A stretch of DNA of 64,000 bases, taken from contig CP051140.1 of the NCBI GenBank assembly GCA_001592805.2, forward strand, positions 2,419,501-2,483,500, in the 5' to 3' direction. Within the stretch, counting starts at the first letter, position 1. Every line of letters begins with the position of its first letter. The position numbers were made by a program, and so were the translations under genes. The notes beneath the pieces are model-generated. The model saw nothing but the letters and a program-made list of their open reading frames with translations. It was not told where the DNA came from and did not search any database. Shown here one piece after another: positions 11,501 to 22,621 of the stretch. This DNA comes from Peltaster fructicola (Eukaryota > Ascomycota > Dothideomycetes).

Positions 11501-11794
11501 AGTAGAGCGCTACCATGTGCTCCGCGGACATCTCTCAGAGAATGCTAGCGCAGGAACGAGATTCGCCTGCTGCATGGGGCGATACTCGGATGGTGTCGCA
11601 ATTGTGCCCGGTGTACATCCCATTCTCATGATGGCCATGCACAGGGGATCAGCAGTGATCCTTCAAGAGACTCATCAGTCCGGAACTCGAGAGAGCCGCG
11701 CCTTGAAGTGGTTTGGGGAAAGAAGGCTTGCAGTATGTGAGTCATACATTGTCTTCGTGCCTTGTCAAGTCATCCCACACACGTTGATGACCTC
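8596..11794. other. Gene-poor stretch of 3.2 kb
   Basis: No confident gene is seen on either strand. Open frames up to 226 codons exist (for example 9864-10544 +), but they lack domain signatures and contain Cys/Arg/Ser-rich shadow-like sequence. AT-rich spots lie near 9040-9065 and 11070-11090. A weak small-gene candidate at 10493-10792 is listed separately. The remainder could be promoter, UTR or non-coding RNA. Confidence 0.45.
10493..10792 (+). CDS. Possible small protein, weakly supported
   Basis: An ATG-initiated frame of 99 aa whose middle (SYARLLRVVHYLKIHPKTAN, then DITGFARLRDLVTDLG) looks more like a helical protein than random translation. Upstream, at 10471, lies a second ATG with a 24-codon proline-rich frame ending in PPLPSN, which could be an upstream ORF or a first exon. 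No domain is recognised, and no splice site clearly links the two. It stands alone within a 3.2-kb gap. Treat it as a candidate only. Confidence 0.2.
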   Translation: MSWSTTKQTSSTSPIELSYARLLRVVHYLKIHPKTANDITGFARLRDLVTDLGCKAKTSNTAHSAELHVNSTHGVTPATSSAVKGSLSDGVCTSHSLAA

Positions 11795-14177
11795 TCATCC
11801 AAGGGCAAAGTCACTCTCAGGATCCCAGTCGTGCGGAAGACCCCATAGCTCCAGTAGACTCTGTATTCGATACTCGGCAGCCCATCCCATGTCTCGCTCT
11901 ATTGCTCGCAACAGTGCAACAATGGTGCATCGCCACATATCAGCTTCTGGACTGGCTTGTCCGTCATTGTTGATATCACCACCAAGGACTAGCCCAGCAG
12001 TCCACAGGGGTTGTACAGCATGAACCCTGGCGCCCTCGTCAGCTCGACCAAGTCCGATAGACACAATCTCCTTCGCGTGAGCACGAGTCTGTTGCAGAAT
12101 CGTGCTGTACTCAGTATGACGTGCAGCCAAGGATAACCCAGCCGAGCCAAGCTGTCGTTGACCCTTAGTGATGCTTGGAGGTTTGTGGTGCAATAGCTGT
12201 ATCCTTGCAAAATGGTAGCTCTGCATAGTACTGGCGCACATTGAGCGCGGGAACCAGGTTTCTCCTATGCCCACGCCTTCCTCCGACTCCCTGACAACCG
12301 AAGGTTGGAAAGAGTCTGGGAGTCCGTCATACCACACTCGAAACTGTTCCTCGAGGTCATTCCATTCATCGATTAGTGCTTGGTGACGAAAGTCCATCCC
12401 AAGTGGTGATATAGCTTCGAATATGCCATCACTACTGGCTATGAAATTGACAAGCTTCGACATGAGCCATATCAAGGCATTGCAGATCATATCGTCCGAC
12501 ATTGCATAGTCTTGAGTGTAGTTTAGATGCTGCGGTGCACTGGGACAGACTTTGCCGTCGAAGGTGAGTCGCAGCCCTGCGCTTTGCCACATTGGCAGGT
12601 CATTCGTATCAAGCCTTGTCCTTGTGCTATTGATGAATGCCGCGAGCATGTCTTGTCGTGCGAAGTTCCAGAAGACTGCTATTCTGCCTTGGCTGGGTCG
12701 TCTGGCGTCCGTCTCGCTGCCTAGCTCAACCTGCTTGGCGATGCTGATGGGCGAAGGCGGTAAGGTCAGCGGGACCATGCCGTCCTTTGCTACATCGAAT
12801 AATGACTTCGCTCCATCAAGGTGGCGTGACCATTCCATACCGCTGGCATCGAGGAATTCATAAACGCATAAGATCGCTGTTGCTGCTACGAGCTCGTCTG
12901 AGTCTGTACTAGGCAGTGGCGCACCTTGTGCTGTCGATACAGTCTGCGGTGTGGAGTCTATGGGTAATGCTGATGATCGTGGTCTGGAGGCGCCGGCCAG
13001 TGACTGTCGCAGGAGTGAGACTGCAACATCATAGTTCTCTCGTCCCTTCCTGACCCAGTCCTCTGTGCTCATGGCTAGACCAGGCCAGTGCTCAAGCTTA
13101 CTTCGACCTGATTGTGAAGTCTGACCGTTCATGATGGGTTTTCTGCCGTTGACTCGCGCGAGACTTTTCGCAGATAGCGCGGCGCAGGAGTACAGCAGAA
13201 GAGGGCATTTGACTGCCAGAACAGGTACATGAGCACCAAAGAAGCAGTCTAAGTCGAAGATATCCATCCAATGACCAGCACGCTCGGAGAAATCGCGTAG
13301 GAAGAACGCTAGTTCTCGGTCATGGACGGGAGATGGTCGATTGCCTTTCGAGTGTAAGTTCAACGGCCTGACTGAGGAGTACGAGAGCGTACGTACATGA
13401 TTCGGGCTCTGTCCTTGTGATAGTGCTTGCTGGGACGATGTGGGAGTGTGCAGTCTAGGGTCGATGTTGTTGTTGGGCGAGGAAAGAGCTCCGGACGGGT
13501 TGAGTACGAAATCGAGGTTCTGACTGGCGGCATTGGAGGCGGCATCAGCTTGAGAGGTGTGAGATGCGACCTCCTGATGTGACATGGGTGCAGCTGGTGC
13601 GTAGTTGTACTGGTCTTGGCTAGCCACTGCACTCAATGCTTCGAGTCCATGTGTGGCGTATGTTGGGTAGAGTGCCTGCGACAGAGAGAGCTCAGCCTGT
13701 TTGCTCTCGTCGAAGGTTGTGTCGTTCCGAAGGAGAGTCGATTCGCCCATATCCACATTCATTATGCCATCCTCATCTTCATAGGGGTTCGAAGTATGCA
13801 CGAATGTCAGCTCTCTCGGGACTGACACCCATATTGTCTGATCAGTGAATGTCTCCTTGTATCCATAGAAGCTCTTTAAACTCTCTCTGGCCACAGGGTC
13901 GCCATTCATAGACGGGTTCTGCTGATGTCGAAAGGTGATGCCGGAACTCGGTATGCATTCTCGGTTTGCCTTGAGGCATTGTGCGCAGATCGGTCGTTCT
14001 TCGCTGCATTTGAGCTGTGTCAAGGTCGTCAGTGGTCCGCATAGAAGATGGTGATATTGCTATCCTTCCTAACCTTCCTTTGCCTACAGGTCAAACTGTT
14101 GAATGGCAGGTTAGCCGTGAAGTATATCTCTTGTGTTGAAGCGCAACTTACCATCCGGTCCTTGACCTTGGCGCCAT
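11795..14177 (-). CDS. Zn2Cys6 transcription factor
   Basis: Three exons give 755 aa: 14177-14152, 14095-14074 and 14014-11795. Two introns (56 and 59 nt) cut the zinc cluster itself. Joined, it reads MAPRSRTGCLTCRQRKLKC, then SEERPICAQCLKANREC, with all six cysteines in fungal spacing. A block FRHQQNPSMNG follows directly. The central and C-terminal part is the helical fungal transcription-factor homology region (for example ELAFFLRDFSERAGHWMDIF, ILCVYEFLDASGMEWSRHLDG and AVFWNFARQDMLAAFIN). The protein should be nuclear and bind CGG-type half sites. The layout resembles ArcA-like fungal regulators, but the target genes are unknown. Its neighbour on the same strand is a dehydrogenase 617 bp away, which does not show co-regulation. 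Confidence 0.9.
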
Positions 14178-14794
14178 ATGCTTCTAGCTCTGCCTTGGGT
14201 ACAGTTGGCGATCGTTGTTGATAGGTCCTTGCCCTGGATAGCACCACGAGGTTCGCTTCGTCAAATCTGGTTGTGTCCTCTGTGTGTTGGTGGACTAGAA
14301 CACATGGAGAGGGGAAAGAAGGCCAAGCCTGTTGTGGAAAGCCGACCGCAGCTGATCGACGCGTGAGCAACAACTGCAAGATACAGAGCAACAGACGGAG
14401 CGGTCCAGCGACACGCCGAGTATACTCTATTGTCGAGTCGAGGCATGATGGTGAGAGTCCATCATGACGGTCAACTTCGACTGAGAACTCAGACAAGGTT
14501 TATGATCGCCTTTTTGCACTGATACAACAACATATTGTTTGTGTTAACAGGGCCTCCACCTATCGAGACACGATTGTGTGCACCTTGGACGATGCAGCTA
14601 CTGTCAAAGGGTGTAGAGCTGAACAACTGCATACTACTGTTCATGGCTCATCTGCCCTTCTGCTGGACGCGCGCGCAGGATCGTGCGAGCTGCCTCGGAT
14701 CTGCCTCATCTCGATGCAAGATACTTCAGAGCTGCCACATGTTGGCATGCCCCAGCCAGAGACCTCCCGCAAGCTGATATAGGCTGTCTTAGAC
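14178..14794. other. Intergenic
   Basis: 617 bp between the start of the Zn2Cys6 gene and the stop of the next dehydrogenase, both on the minus strand. It should hold the regulator's promoter and the dehydrogenase 3' UTR. No gene-like frame or clear element is seen. Confidence 0.45.
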
Positions 14795-15517
14795 CTACCA
14801 CTCTATTGACTCACCAAATCTATCAAAGAACTTGCCACTATGCGAGGTATTCCAAGAGTCTATCAGCGGTAGCAAACCGCGTACACTCTCTTCTGCTGTA
14901 ATAGCACCATCCTCCTTACACCGAACGAGTTTTGTCTCTACGCGACCTGGATGGCAAAGCACGAATGTCACCGCAGGCACATCAACAGCCAACGATCTGA
15001 CCATAGCATTGAGGGCGGCTTTGGAAGCACGATACGCATACCCTCCACCAGCTGCGCGCTTGCCGACTTGATTATTCCCAATGCTACCCATGCGAGAGGA
15101 CATGATGACGACCTTTGGTTGTGATGAAAGATGAAGGTTTGGCAGTATAGCCTGCAAGAACACGAACGTACCGACAGTGTTGATTCGGAAGGTTCGCTCC
15201 AAAGTGTTTGCGTCCATGACTGCCAAGGTCTCGCATGCCTCGACAGCATCAGGATGCTTGTCCTCTTCAACCGAGACTAGGCCTCGGATGCCTGCGCTGT
15301 GAACGACTAGATCGATCGGTCTGTCACCAAGTCGCTTTGCAAAGCGCTGTATCGAAGTCTCCGAGGCCATGTCCACGATGAAGTGCTCGACATTATCTCT
15401 CGAGGTTTGCAAGGGCTGTATATCGAGGCAGACTATCTTATTGTCTTGCTGTTGACTGTATGCTTCGATGAAGGCAGCACCCAAGCCATTGGCTCCTCCA
15501 GTGACCAGTATCTGCAT
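14795..15517 (-). CDS. Short-chain dehydrogenase/reductase
   Basis: A complete single-exon SDR of 240 aa. The Rossmann cofactor motif is right at the N-terminus (QILVTGGANGLGAAF). The acidic residue after beta-2 (CLDIQP) suggests NAD preference. The HSAGI version of the NNAG motif, a serine in VVIMSSRMGS and the catalytic pair in YAYRASK follow. The C-terminal CHPGRVETKL is typical of the classical or C-factor-like subfamily. The substrate cannot be told from sequence. The protein looks cytosolic, with no signal or membrane segment. It is divergent from the PIN-like gene, with 628 bp between. Confidence 0.9.
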   Translation of the reverse strand: MQILVTGGANGLGAAFIEAYSQQQDNKIVCLDIQPLQTSRDNVEHFIVDMASETSIQRFAKRLGDRPIDLVVHSAGIRGLVSVEEDKHPDAVEACETLAVMDANTLERTFRINTVGTFVFLQAILPNLHLSSQPKVVIMSSRMGSIGNNQVGKRAAGGGYAYRASKAALNAMVRSLAVDVPAVTFVLCHPGRVETKLVRCKEDGAITAEESVRGLLPLIDSWNTSHSGKFFDRFGESIEW

Positions 15518-16145
15518 CGCGACGGACGGTTGATCGCCTCACTGCTGTTCCCTGTGGGAATCTTACTCCTGCTCGATTACTGATAGATCTCACTCTTGGC
15601 CGTTGTTGAAGAGCGTTGTTGCTGCTTTAGTGGAAGCACATAGATATTGTTGTGCAGTGCAGTCCTGAATGAATCCCGGTGCGTCCCATTCACCCCAAGA
15701 TGATGCTTGCTATCTGCCAGCACTTCTGGAGAAACGAAAAATTGAACATGACACTGACTGCTATTGTGCTACAGAGTCAGGCATCTTCATCAAACCTAGA
15801 GTGGGGCTCAATTCGTCTCACCACGCTTGACTGCAACACACAACAACTTTTATCCTCATCGTCAACCACAACTTTAACAGATTTCGATGGGCCAAGACAC
15901 CGGCCTTACCAGATCATGAGCATTCGCTTTGCTTCCTGGCACGAGCAGATGGCATTCGCAACCAGTTCGGCATAATGCTTGCTCTTCGATCACTAGCTTA
16001 GTAGAGCATATTTCACTCGATAGTCACCAAGAGGACAGCGGCATACACAACACGAGCATCAGCAAAGGTACCCATATCAATGCCATCCTTCGCACTCACG
16101 CTCATGATTACAGCGCCGTGAGCTCGAGAGGAACATATCTCAAAG
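15518..16145. other. Intergenic, divergent promoters
   Basis: 628 bp between the SDR start (-) and the PIN-like gene start (+). No gene-like frame is seen; CA- and CT-rich leader-like sequence precedes the + gene. Confidence 0.45.
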
Positions 16146-17362
16146 ATGAACCCACCGCGCTCGACTCGTCAACAACCGACCTCGTCACGGCTACCACAAT
16201 CTTCAAGTAAGATTTTCAACTGTATCGCTGATGATACTGCACTGGTAGCCGGTGTCAAACGAAGCACCAGAAATGGACTGAGGCAATGGATCAAGAACGG
16301 GCAGATTCGTCTTTTTGTGCCATTGCATGGTCAGTATTGTGCTCGCAGGTGAGATATCGCTGATGTTTTCTAGCCCTTGAACAGCTTAACCTACAGAAGC
16401 ATGGCTCGGCGCGACATGCAGAGGATGTGCGCGAGACACTCGACTGGCTTGATCAAGCCACAACCAAGTTCCCCGATGCTGTAACCTTACAGGGAGGCGA
16501 CGAGACATTCCAACAGTGGTCAGAAGTCGAGAAATTCGTGGTTCCACGCAGTATGTTCTCAGAGAACGATCACGATGACGATGTGGGCTCGTCGGACTAC
16601 AAGTTGTGGAACGACATATCGGGTTCTGAGAGTCCAGTAGCGACCACATGCACAACAGATCCCAGTGCCGACACGAAGCTGACTGGCATCCTTCCCTCGC
16701 CTCCGACGAGTCCGAGCAAGGTAATCGCCGGCAGTCCACTACAGACCAAGATCGAAGATGGAGTTGTTCCGGTGTGGCTACAGCCCTTGTTCAACTACAT
16801 ACTCTGGCGAATCCACCAAGAGATTGATCCTGTTGCGGCACTTGAATCGTTCATCTTCCTGTGCAATGATCCCGCCAAAGCAAACCTGGCCAAAGGCTTC
16901 GAAGTACGTTGCAAGAGATTGGAGCAACTCAGAGATGCTGTCGCACGGGAGGAGCGTGACTCCAAGAACAGGCAACAACATCGAAGCACACAGAGTGTTT
17001 CTTCGGTCACCGACGAGAATACATTGCCTAGATCGCCTCCAACAGCTCCAGCAGCCATGCTCAAGCCACAGTCCAATGTCATCGATCCTGATGCCTTCGA
17101 GAGGTCGACAAAAGCACCGGTTGCCAACGTTCACGCAGCACGTAGCAATGGCCACGCACAACGCGGACGTGGTAGTATGCGAGGCAGGGGCAGAGGCATG
17201 AACAGTCCCGTGCGCAGTCATGCCAGCATATATACCGGCAACGGTAGAGGACGTGATGATGTTCTCACAGACACAGGTCCTCCTATCGATCCTAACAGTT
17301 TCGAGCGGCCACGTGGTGGTCATGGAGGCCGGGGAGGACGGAGTCTCTGGACGCCTGGTTGA
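16146..17362 (+). CDS. PIN-like protein with RGG tail, Nmd4-like
   Basis: Two exons (16146-16329 and 16374-17362) with a 44-nt intron (GTCAGT to TTCTAG) give 390 aa. The N-terminal part (FNCIADDTALVAGVKRSTRN, then LRQWIKNGQIRLFVPLHALE) and the following helical section (HAEDVRETLDWLDQATTKFP) have the acidic start and helix-strand pattern of a PIN nuclease-like fold, as in yeast Nmd4, a Upf1 partner in nonsense-mediated decay. This is pattern-based inference. The middle is disordered and the C-terminus is rich in RGG/RG (RGRGSMRGRGRG and GGHGGRGGRS), which suggests RNA binding. Two copies of a D-P-(D/N)-(A/S)-F-E-R motif (IDPDAFERS and IDPNSFERP) flank the first RG cluster. The protein and its splicing are well supported, the function less so. 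Confidence 0.75.
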
Positions 17363-17569
17363 ACAGTTGAGTGGGCTTTGATCTTCATCCCTCGATGTTT
17401 GTATTCTTGCTCGGACAGATACATATCTGTGGAGCTAGAGGTCAACAACACGACTTCTTCGATGCAGAGTCTGCGTCACGCACGAGACACCTTCAACAAG
17501 CCACACTGCTTCAAGCTCAGCAATCCCAGAGGCGCACCGACCTGCGACAGCTTTGTTCTCAAAGAATCT

Positions 17570-18140
17570 CTATGTCTCCTTCAATGGGTTCTCGTCAGCT
17601 AGGCTTCGTCAGCAAGACTTCGCAATGTTCCCTGTCGACCAACCGTTCAAGATGCCCTCTCGCACAAGCTGTTCGGGATCTGGCCGTCTTTGCAACTGTT
17701 TCTCAAGACTGTCTTTCCTCATATGCTTCTGGAGCTCTTTCTGCTGTGCTTGCAGACCTGGTGCTGCTGAAGAGTCTGGCAAGATGTTTCCTGCATGCAC
17801 GTGTCAGTCAAACACCGACTTTCATACAGAGAACACACTCTCGACGAGCTCATCCTTCTCAGGACGTTTTGCAAGTCCCTGAATATCTGTCAACTTGCTG
17901 TGTATGATGCATTTGCGCTTTTATCTTCACCTTTTTCAGGTTGTCCGTGATACGTTGCCGTTCAAGTTCCGCCTGCTTAGCTTGTAGAGCTGGAGCAGCA
18001 GTAGTGTCTAGCAGGATATGTCTGTTCTTGAGATCTTGCTCCCCGGGTCGATACTGTAAGTGTTTCTCAAGTGAGCTGCGTGGATCGCTAGCTTGTGTCG
18101 AGGTATCGTCGACGACGGACTTCTCATCTTGAGAGGCCAT
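17570..18140 (-). CDS. Three-RPEL-repeat protein
   Basis: Four exons give 141 aa: 18140-17931, 17878-17839, 17790-17644 and 17598-17570. The introns are 52, 48 and 45 nt. The protein is almost entirely RPEL repeats: SLEKHLQYRPGEQDLKNRHI, then LAKRPEKDELVERNILPDS, then SLEKQLQRRPDPEQLVREGI, ending ADENPLKET. Repeats 1 and 2 are each followed by the (D/S)-(T/S)-x-AAP-x-LQ motif. RPEL motifs of MRTF and Phactr proteins bind G-actin; fungal RPEL proteins are small and poorly studied, so actin binding here is inference. The 40-nt second exon and the 29-nt last exon are recovered only by splicing. It lies 579 bp downstream of the rhodopsin gene on the same strand. Confidence 0.87.
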
Positions 18141-18719
18141 TTTATCGGTATAGTAAAGCAAGAAACTGGAAGACGACCGGAATGAAGCTGCTATCAGCTG
18201 AAACGTTCGTCAAGCAAGGACAAGCTTGTGATCGACTAGAAGCAAGTCGCTGCTGCAGGGTCTCTGGTGGCTATGTCCATTGGTTACTATGACAGCAGTG
18301 AGCGGGGCTTATGCAGTTGCATGCACATTCCCCATGAGAGCTCGTCGGTGGCAGAAGGATACGATGTCTGGCTAGAAGAGACGAGGTCATGTACACGAAG
18401 CGGAACGCCTACAATCGGCGCAGAGACGAAAGTGATGAGCTCAATATTATTGATGTGCTACTTTACAAAGCCTTCATTCATGTTGATTGTGTCTGACGAA
18501 CATTTGGATGAAGGATTATTCGTGCAGAAAGGTATCTCGTGCCATTGAATCGTATTCACCATACGATCCCATGCAGATGTGGTCTCGTTTCCATGTTGTT
18601 TTGCTATCGCTTTTGGTCGACGGTTGCACTTGAGCCGAAGATGCGTGCTACTATCGTTCCAACTGTGCTTCGATATGTCCTGAGGGCGAGTCTCAACGAC
18701 GAGTCGTCCCGCGAGCCCT
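18141..18719. other. Intergenic
   Basis: 579 bp between the rhodopsin stop and the RPEL gene start, both minus strand. It should contain the RPEL promoter. No gene-like frame is seen. Confidence 0.45.
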
Positions 18720-19798
18720 CTAAGCACCTTCCTCGTCGTCTCCAACGCGGATGGCACCCTCTGAGCTGAAACCATGAGCCCAGAAGCCTCCGAGCTCGAC
18801 GTTGGTCTCTGGCAGATTCTTGTGGGTGATCAGGAGCCAAAGGCCAAAGACTGGCTTGGCAAGGATGTCGAGGACAGCGTATGCAATGATTTCCTGGTCA
18901 ACAGAGAAGTTGCGAGATCCATCAGCAATTCCCCAAACGCTACAGTACGTTAGCATGATTGAAGATCTGACGAGGCGACGATGCTTACATTGGGTAGAGG
19001 AGCCACAAGATCAGTGTGAATCCTCCAATGGCTGCGAAGAAGCTTCCAACCTTGCCACCCTTAGCGAGAGCAGCTTGGCGGCCGTTGTATGCAAGCTGGA
19101 AGATGACAACCAGGAATGCAATGCAGGCAATAGTGTACCATCCCCACTTCTGTGGTGTTCCCTCGTTACCGTAGGCAGCGAAGAGACCAGTCAAGATCAT
19201 GACCAGGTCTGCAACAATGAGGACCAAGATGTTGGCACCGTTCAAGCCAGCAACGAGAGCCAGGTCGATGAGAAGGAGAGGTGTGGTGATAGACCAGTCG
19301 ATGTAACGGCCGTAGTAGACTTGGCGGTCAATGTGCTTGTCGCGGATCTCGTTGTGGCGGTCGTTGCTTGGGATCACGATGTGGTGGTAGTTGACAGCGT
19401 GTCCTGTCGCCATGCCAAAGTACGAGATGGCAGCGAAAAAGACAATGAACGCAGTGAGGATATGGTACAGTCGCTTGGACTGGGTGGATGTCAGTATACA
19501 TATAGTAGCTAGCAGCAGACTTGACTTACTGCTGGGACAGACCATGCAAGTCCGCTGAAGACGAGGCCAGAGACAAGCATGACAACGAAGACAACCCTGA
19601 GAAGCGGTTAGGGTATGTAGCTTCAACACGAAACTGTCGTAGAGCTTCAGCTGTAGATAGCACTCACCAGAGAGTACGCTCTCCAGTCTCGGTGACCGCT
19701 TGGATCTCAACCTCTGGTGGGAGGATGGTAGGAGCTGGGTAAGCTGGGATGCTGGCTGTAGCCACACCGGCCAGTGCCTGTACTGGGTCGACAATCAT
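18720..19798 (-). CDS. Microbial rhodopsin, proton-pump type
   Basis: Four exons give 302 aa: 19798-19668, 19596-19530, 19479-18989 and 18939-18720. The introns are 71, 50 and 49 nt. A seven-helix retinal protein. Helix C reads GRYIDWSITTPLLLIDLAL. It has the Arg82 equivalent, the Asp85 proton-acceptor equivalent, the TTP motif and, 11 residues on, Asp as the Asp96 donor equivalent. Helix G has LDILAKPVFG with the retinal-binding Lys, preceded by the DQEIIAYAV stretch. Keeping both carboxylates is the pattern of pumping fungal rhodopsins (Leptosphaeria rhodopsin, CarO) and differs from NOP-1-like proteins, which lack the donor. A plasma-membrane light-driven proton pump is the inference. The N-terminal 40 residues (MIVDPVQALAGVATASIPAY onward) are extracellular by analogy. 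No carotenoid gene is in the window. Confidence 0.94.
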
Positions 19799-20980
19799 GT
19801 TTGCGAGCTGTAGCTTCGATGGATGATTGATGGTGAGGTTCTGATCAGTGGTTGTTTGTGAGTGAAGGAGGAAGAAGAGGCAGAGAAGTAGCAGCTATGA
19901 TGATGATGAGCAGCTAAGATCAAGGAAAATAGGCGCCTAACCAGAGCAGTAAGAGCGGGGCGCTATGCGAATGAGCTCGAACCACACGCGTGTTGCGGCA
20001 TGTTGCACGCCATCCCATCCATCACTGTCCACTCATCGAGATCGGGGCAGAGCAAGCCTTTTCCTTTTCCTACACACCTCAACCATTATGATCGTACATG
20101 CTGCACCACATGTCATGCACTCCGAGTACAGGTGACTTCCCATTTTTGATAGATCCTAGTCTTGCTCATCGTGTTCGAGCCACACCTCTACGAGCTCTAC
20201 GAGCTATGATCCAAACACAGATCGATACTCTTCTCCGCCTGATCTGATCCTCCGTCCTTCACATGCTTCACAGACCGGCATCCTCTTGACTGAAACATAG
20301 CAAGGCACGGACCAGAGAAGGAAAAATTCCTTATCTGCAAAGACAACTCGATGAGATCGCCAAAATCGGATCCGATGCACCAGCAAAGGTGACGTACCGT
20401 CGTCTCGTCAACCGCCGCACTAGTTGGAGCTCTCCCCACAATCACGCCTCGCCAAGAGCATGCATCATCTGATCAATCTCCTCCCAAGCTGCAGTCAGCT
20501 TCGAGCAAGGCTACATGAGACGCTCATGGATGAGTCGCGACGAGCAGTCCGGAGCTGCACATAGTCAAGGCAGCAGCTATCTGAAGAGATGGTTATTCGG
20601 CTCGATAAGATCGAGCCCATGACGAAGTCTTTGCAAGCTTGTCAACTCTAACCAGCAGTCTGCATGAAAGCCAATGCACGGTTCAGTTGAGCGGTATCCG
20701 GCGGCGTGGGTATGCACTTTCAGGATGAAGAGAATGGCCAAAACATTATTGAGTGGCATGGCTCCATGGGTATGGCTCGCTGCAAGAAGACTGCTCTCAG
20801 CAATGAGCATCAGCCGCACCTGGCGACAGGCTGTAAAGCAGTAAGAGAAGAATCACAATAGCAGTAATAACAAGAAGAAGACAACTCCTCTACAGCCTGC
20901 CGTGCTCCGGACCATGTCAGGCACGTTCCGTGTACTATTGGCTAGATGATGCTGTGTATCATGCAGGATAAATTGGCTCA
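19799..20980. other. Intergenic, rhodopsin upstream region
   Basis: 1.18 kb between the rhodopsin start and the ALDH stop, both minus strand. It must hold the rhodopsin promoter. The nearest part (19850-19920) is GA-rich, with short GATGAT runs. No gene-like frame is seen. Confidence 0.45.
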
Positions 20981-22621
20981 CTATAGCCATGTACCAAGGT
21001 TGACATGTACAGCTTTCTTGTTGGTATATGCCTCGAGGCCTGCCTCTCCCAACTCTCTGCCTATACCACTTTGCTTAACACCGCCAAAGGGTATGCGGAA
21101 ATCACTGTCGTTGCTGCTGTTGATCCAGACCATACCAGCTTCGATCCTCCTGGCGAGCTTATGGGCTTTGGTGATGTCCTTGGTGAACAAGGCCGAGCCG
21201 AGACCGTATGTCGAATCGTTGGCACGCTCAATAGCTTCTTCCGCAGTCTTGAAGCTGGAGATGACCACAAAAGGACCGAAGACTTCTTCACGGAAGATCT
21301 TCATATTGTCCTTGACGTCCGTGAAGACTGTTGGCGAGATGAAGAAGCCTTTGCCTTCAGGACCGCATTTTGCAGCTTCGCCTCCCATCAACAACGTAGC
21401 ACCTTCGGACTTGCCGGCTTCAACATAGCCAAGCACTCTTTCATACTGCGCCTTGGTAACTTGTGGACCTTGGAAGGTGGATTCGGAGAATGGATCTCCT
21501 ACCACGCTGACTTGCTTGACCTGTTTCCGGAACTCCTCGATGAACTTTTCGTAGATGCCATCTTGTACTAGTATCCTAGAAGTGGCTGTACAGATCTGAC
21601 CTGAGTTCGACATGATACCAACGTGACTCCACTTGACGGCCTGCTCCAGATCTGCATCATCGAAGACGAGCAGAGGACTCTTTCCGCCTGTTTCCAAGGT
21701 GATGTTCTTCATGTTTACGCTGGCCATCTTCATTATCTCTCGTCCTGTTGCAGTACTGCCAGTGAAGGCTACTTTGTCGATGTCAAGGTGTTGTGCCATC
21801 GCTGCACCAGCTATCCTGCCGTGTCCGTTGATGATGTTGACCACACCTGGAGGGAATCCAGCTTCTTTGACCAGATTGGCGAAGTACAAGATGGAGAGTG
21901 GTGTCTGTTCCGCAGCTTTGAGCACGATGGTGTTGCCGCATGCGAGTGCTGGGCCTAGCTTCCATGCGCCCATGGCCAGAGGGTAGCTGTGGTGTTAGCT
22001 TGGGTGAGAAGGTCGCCGTTCGACTCACTTCCACGGTATGATCTGGCCGCAGACACCCACTGGCTCACGAATGGTGTATGCCAGCTTCGCCGGACTCGTC
22101 TCTATGACCTGGCCATGTATTTTGTCCGCGTATCCGGCGTAGTACTTCAAAGTGTTGATGACTTCGCCGAGATCTTCATCTCTTGCTACAGTGTATGGTT
22201 TGCCATTATCCCATGTCTCGATAGTGGCCAGCACTTCTCGATGTTGCTCAACGAGCTGACTGAGTTTGTACATGAGATCTCCTCTTTCAGTGCCAGACAT
22301 GTCGCGCCATTCTCCCTTGAATGCTTTGCGTGCTGCCTCGACAGCTTTGTCCACATCCTCAACCTCTGCTGCATGTACCGAGACGATCTCCTTTTCGTCA
22401 CTGGGGCTGATGCTTGTGATTTTGTCGCCTTTGCTCGAAGCCACCCATTCATTGTTGATGAAGAGACCTGTGGGTTGAATGAACTTCTTGCCGTTGGGCG
22501 CCGTAAGTTCCACTGCTAGGCTGTCCGCCATGCTTGCAAATGTGCGATTGATCGTTCTAGAAGTGATACTGAACTTGTGAGTGCGAAGCAGCAAGGTAGA
22601 AAGAAAGTATCTCCCAGTCAT
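20981..22621 (-). CDS. NAD(P)-dependent aldehyde dehydrogenase
   Basis: Two exons (22621-22029 and 21986-20981) with a 42-nt intron give 532 aa; the splice rebuilds IIPWNYPLAMGAWKLGPALA. Oxidises aldehydes to acids. Family residues are the Asn of PWNYP, the KAAEQTPLS cofactor site, GSTATG, the general base Glu in LETGGKSP and the nucleophile Cys in NSGQICTATSR, with EVFGPFV and GGVKQSGIGRELG near the end. The first 30 residues (MTGRYFLSTLLLRTHKFSIT onward) are basic, hydroxylated and free of acidic residues, like a mitochondrial presequence. A second Met then begins MADSLAVEL, the usual cytosolic start. Dual targeting by alternative starts is possible. Close relatives are the fungal AldA and Ald4-Ald6 enzymes of ethanol and acetaldehyde use. 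All catalytic residues are present. Confidence 0.94.

Noticed and set aside
11795-15517. Secondary-metabolite or catabolic cluster around the Zn2Cys6 gene
   Set aside because: Only one dehydrogenase is adjacent; no backbone enzyme, transporter or P450 is present.
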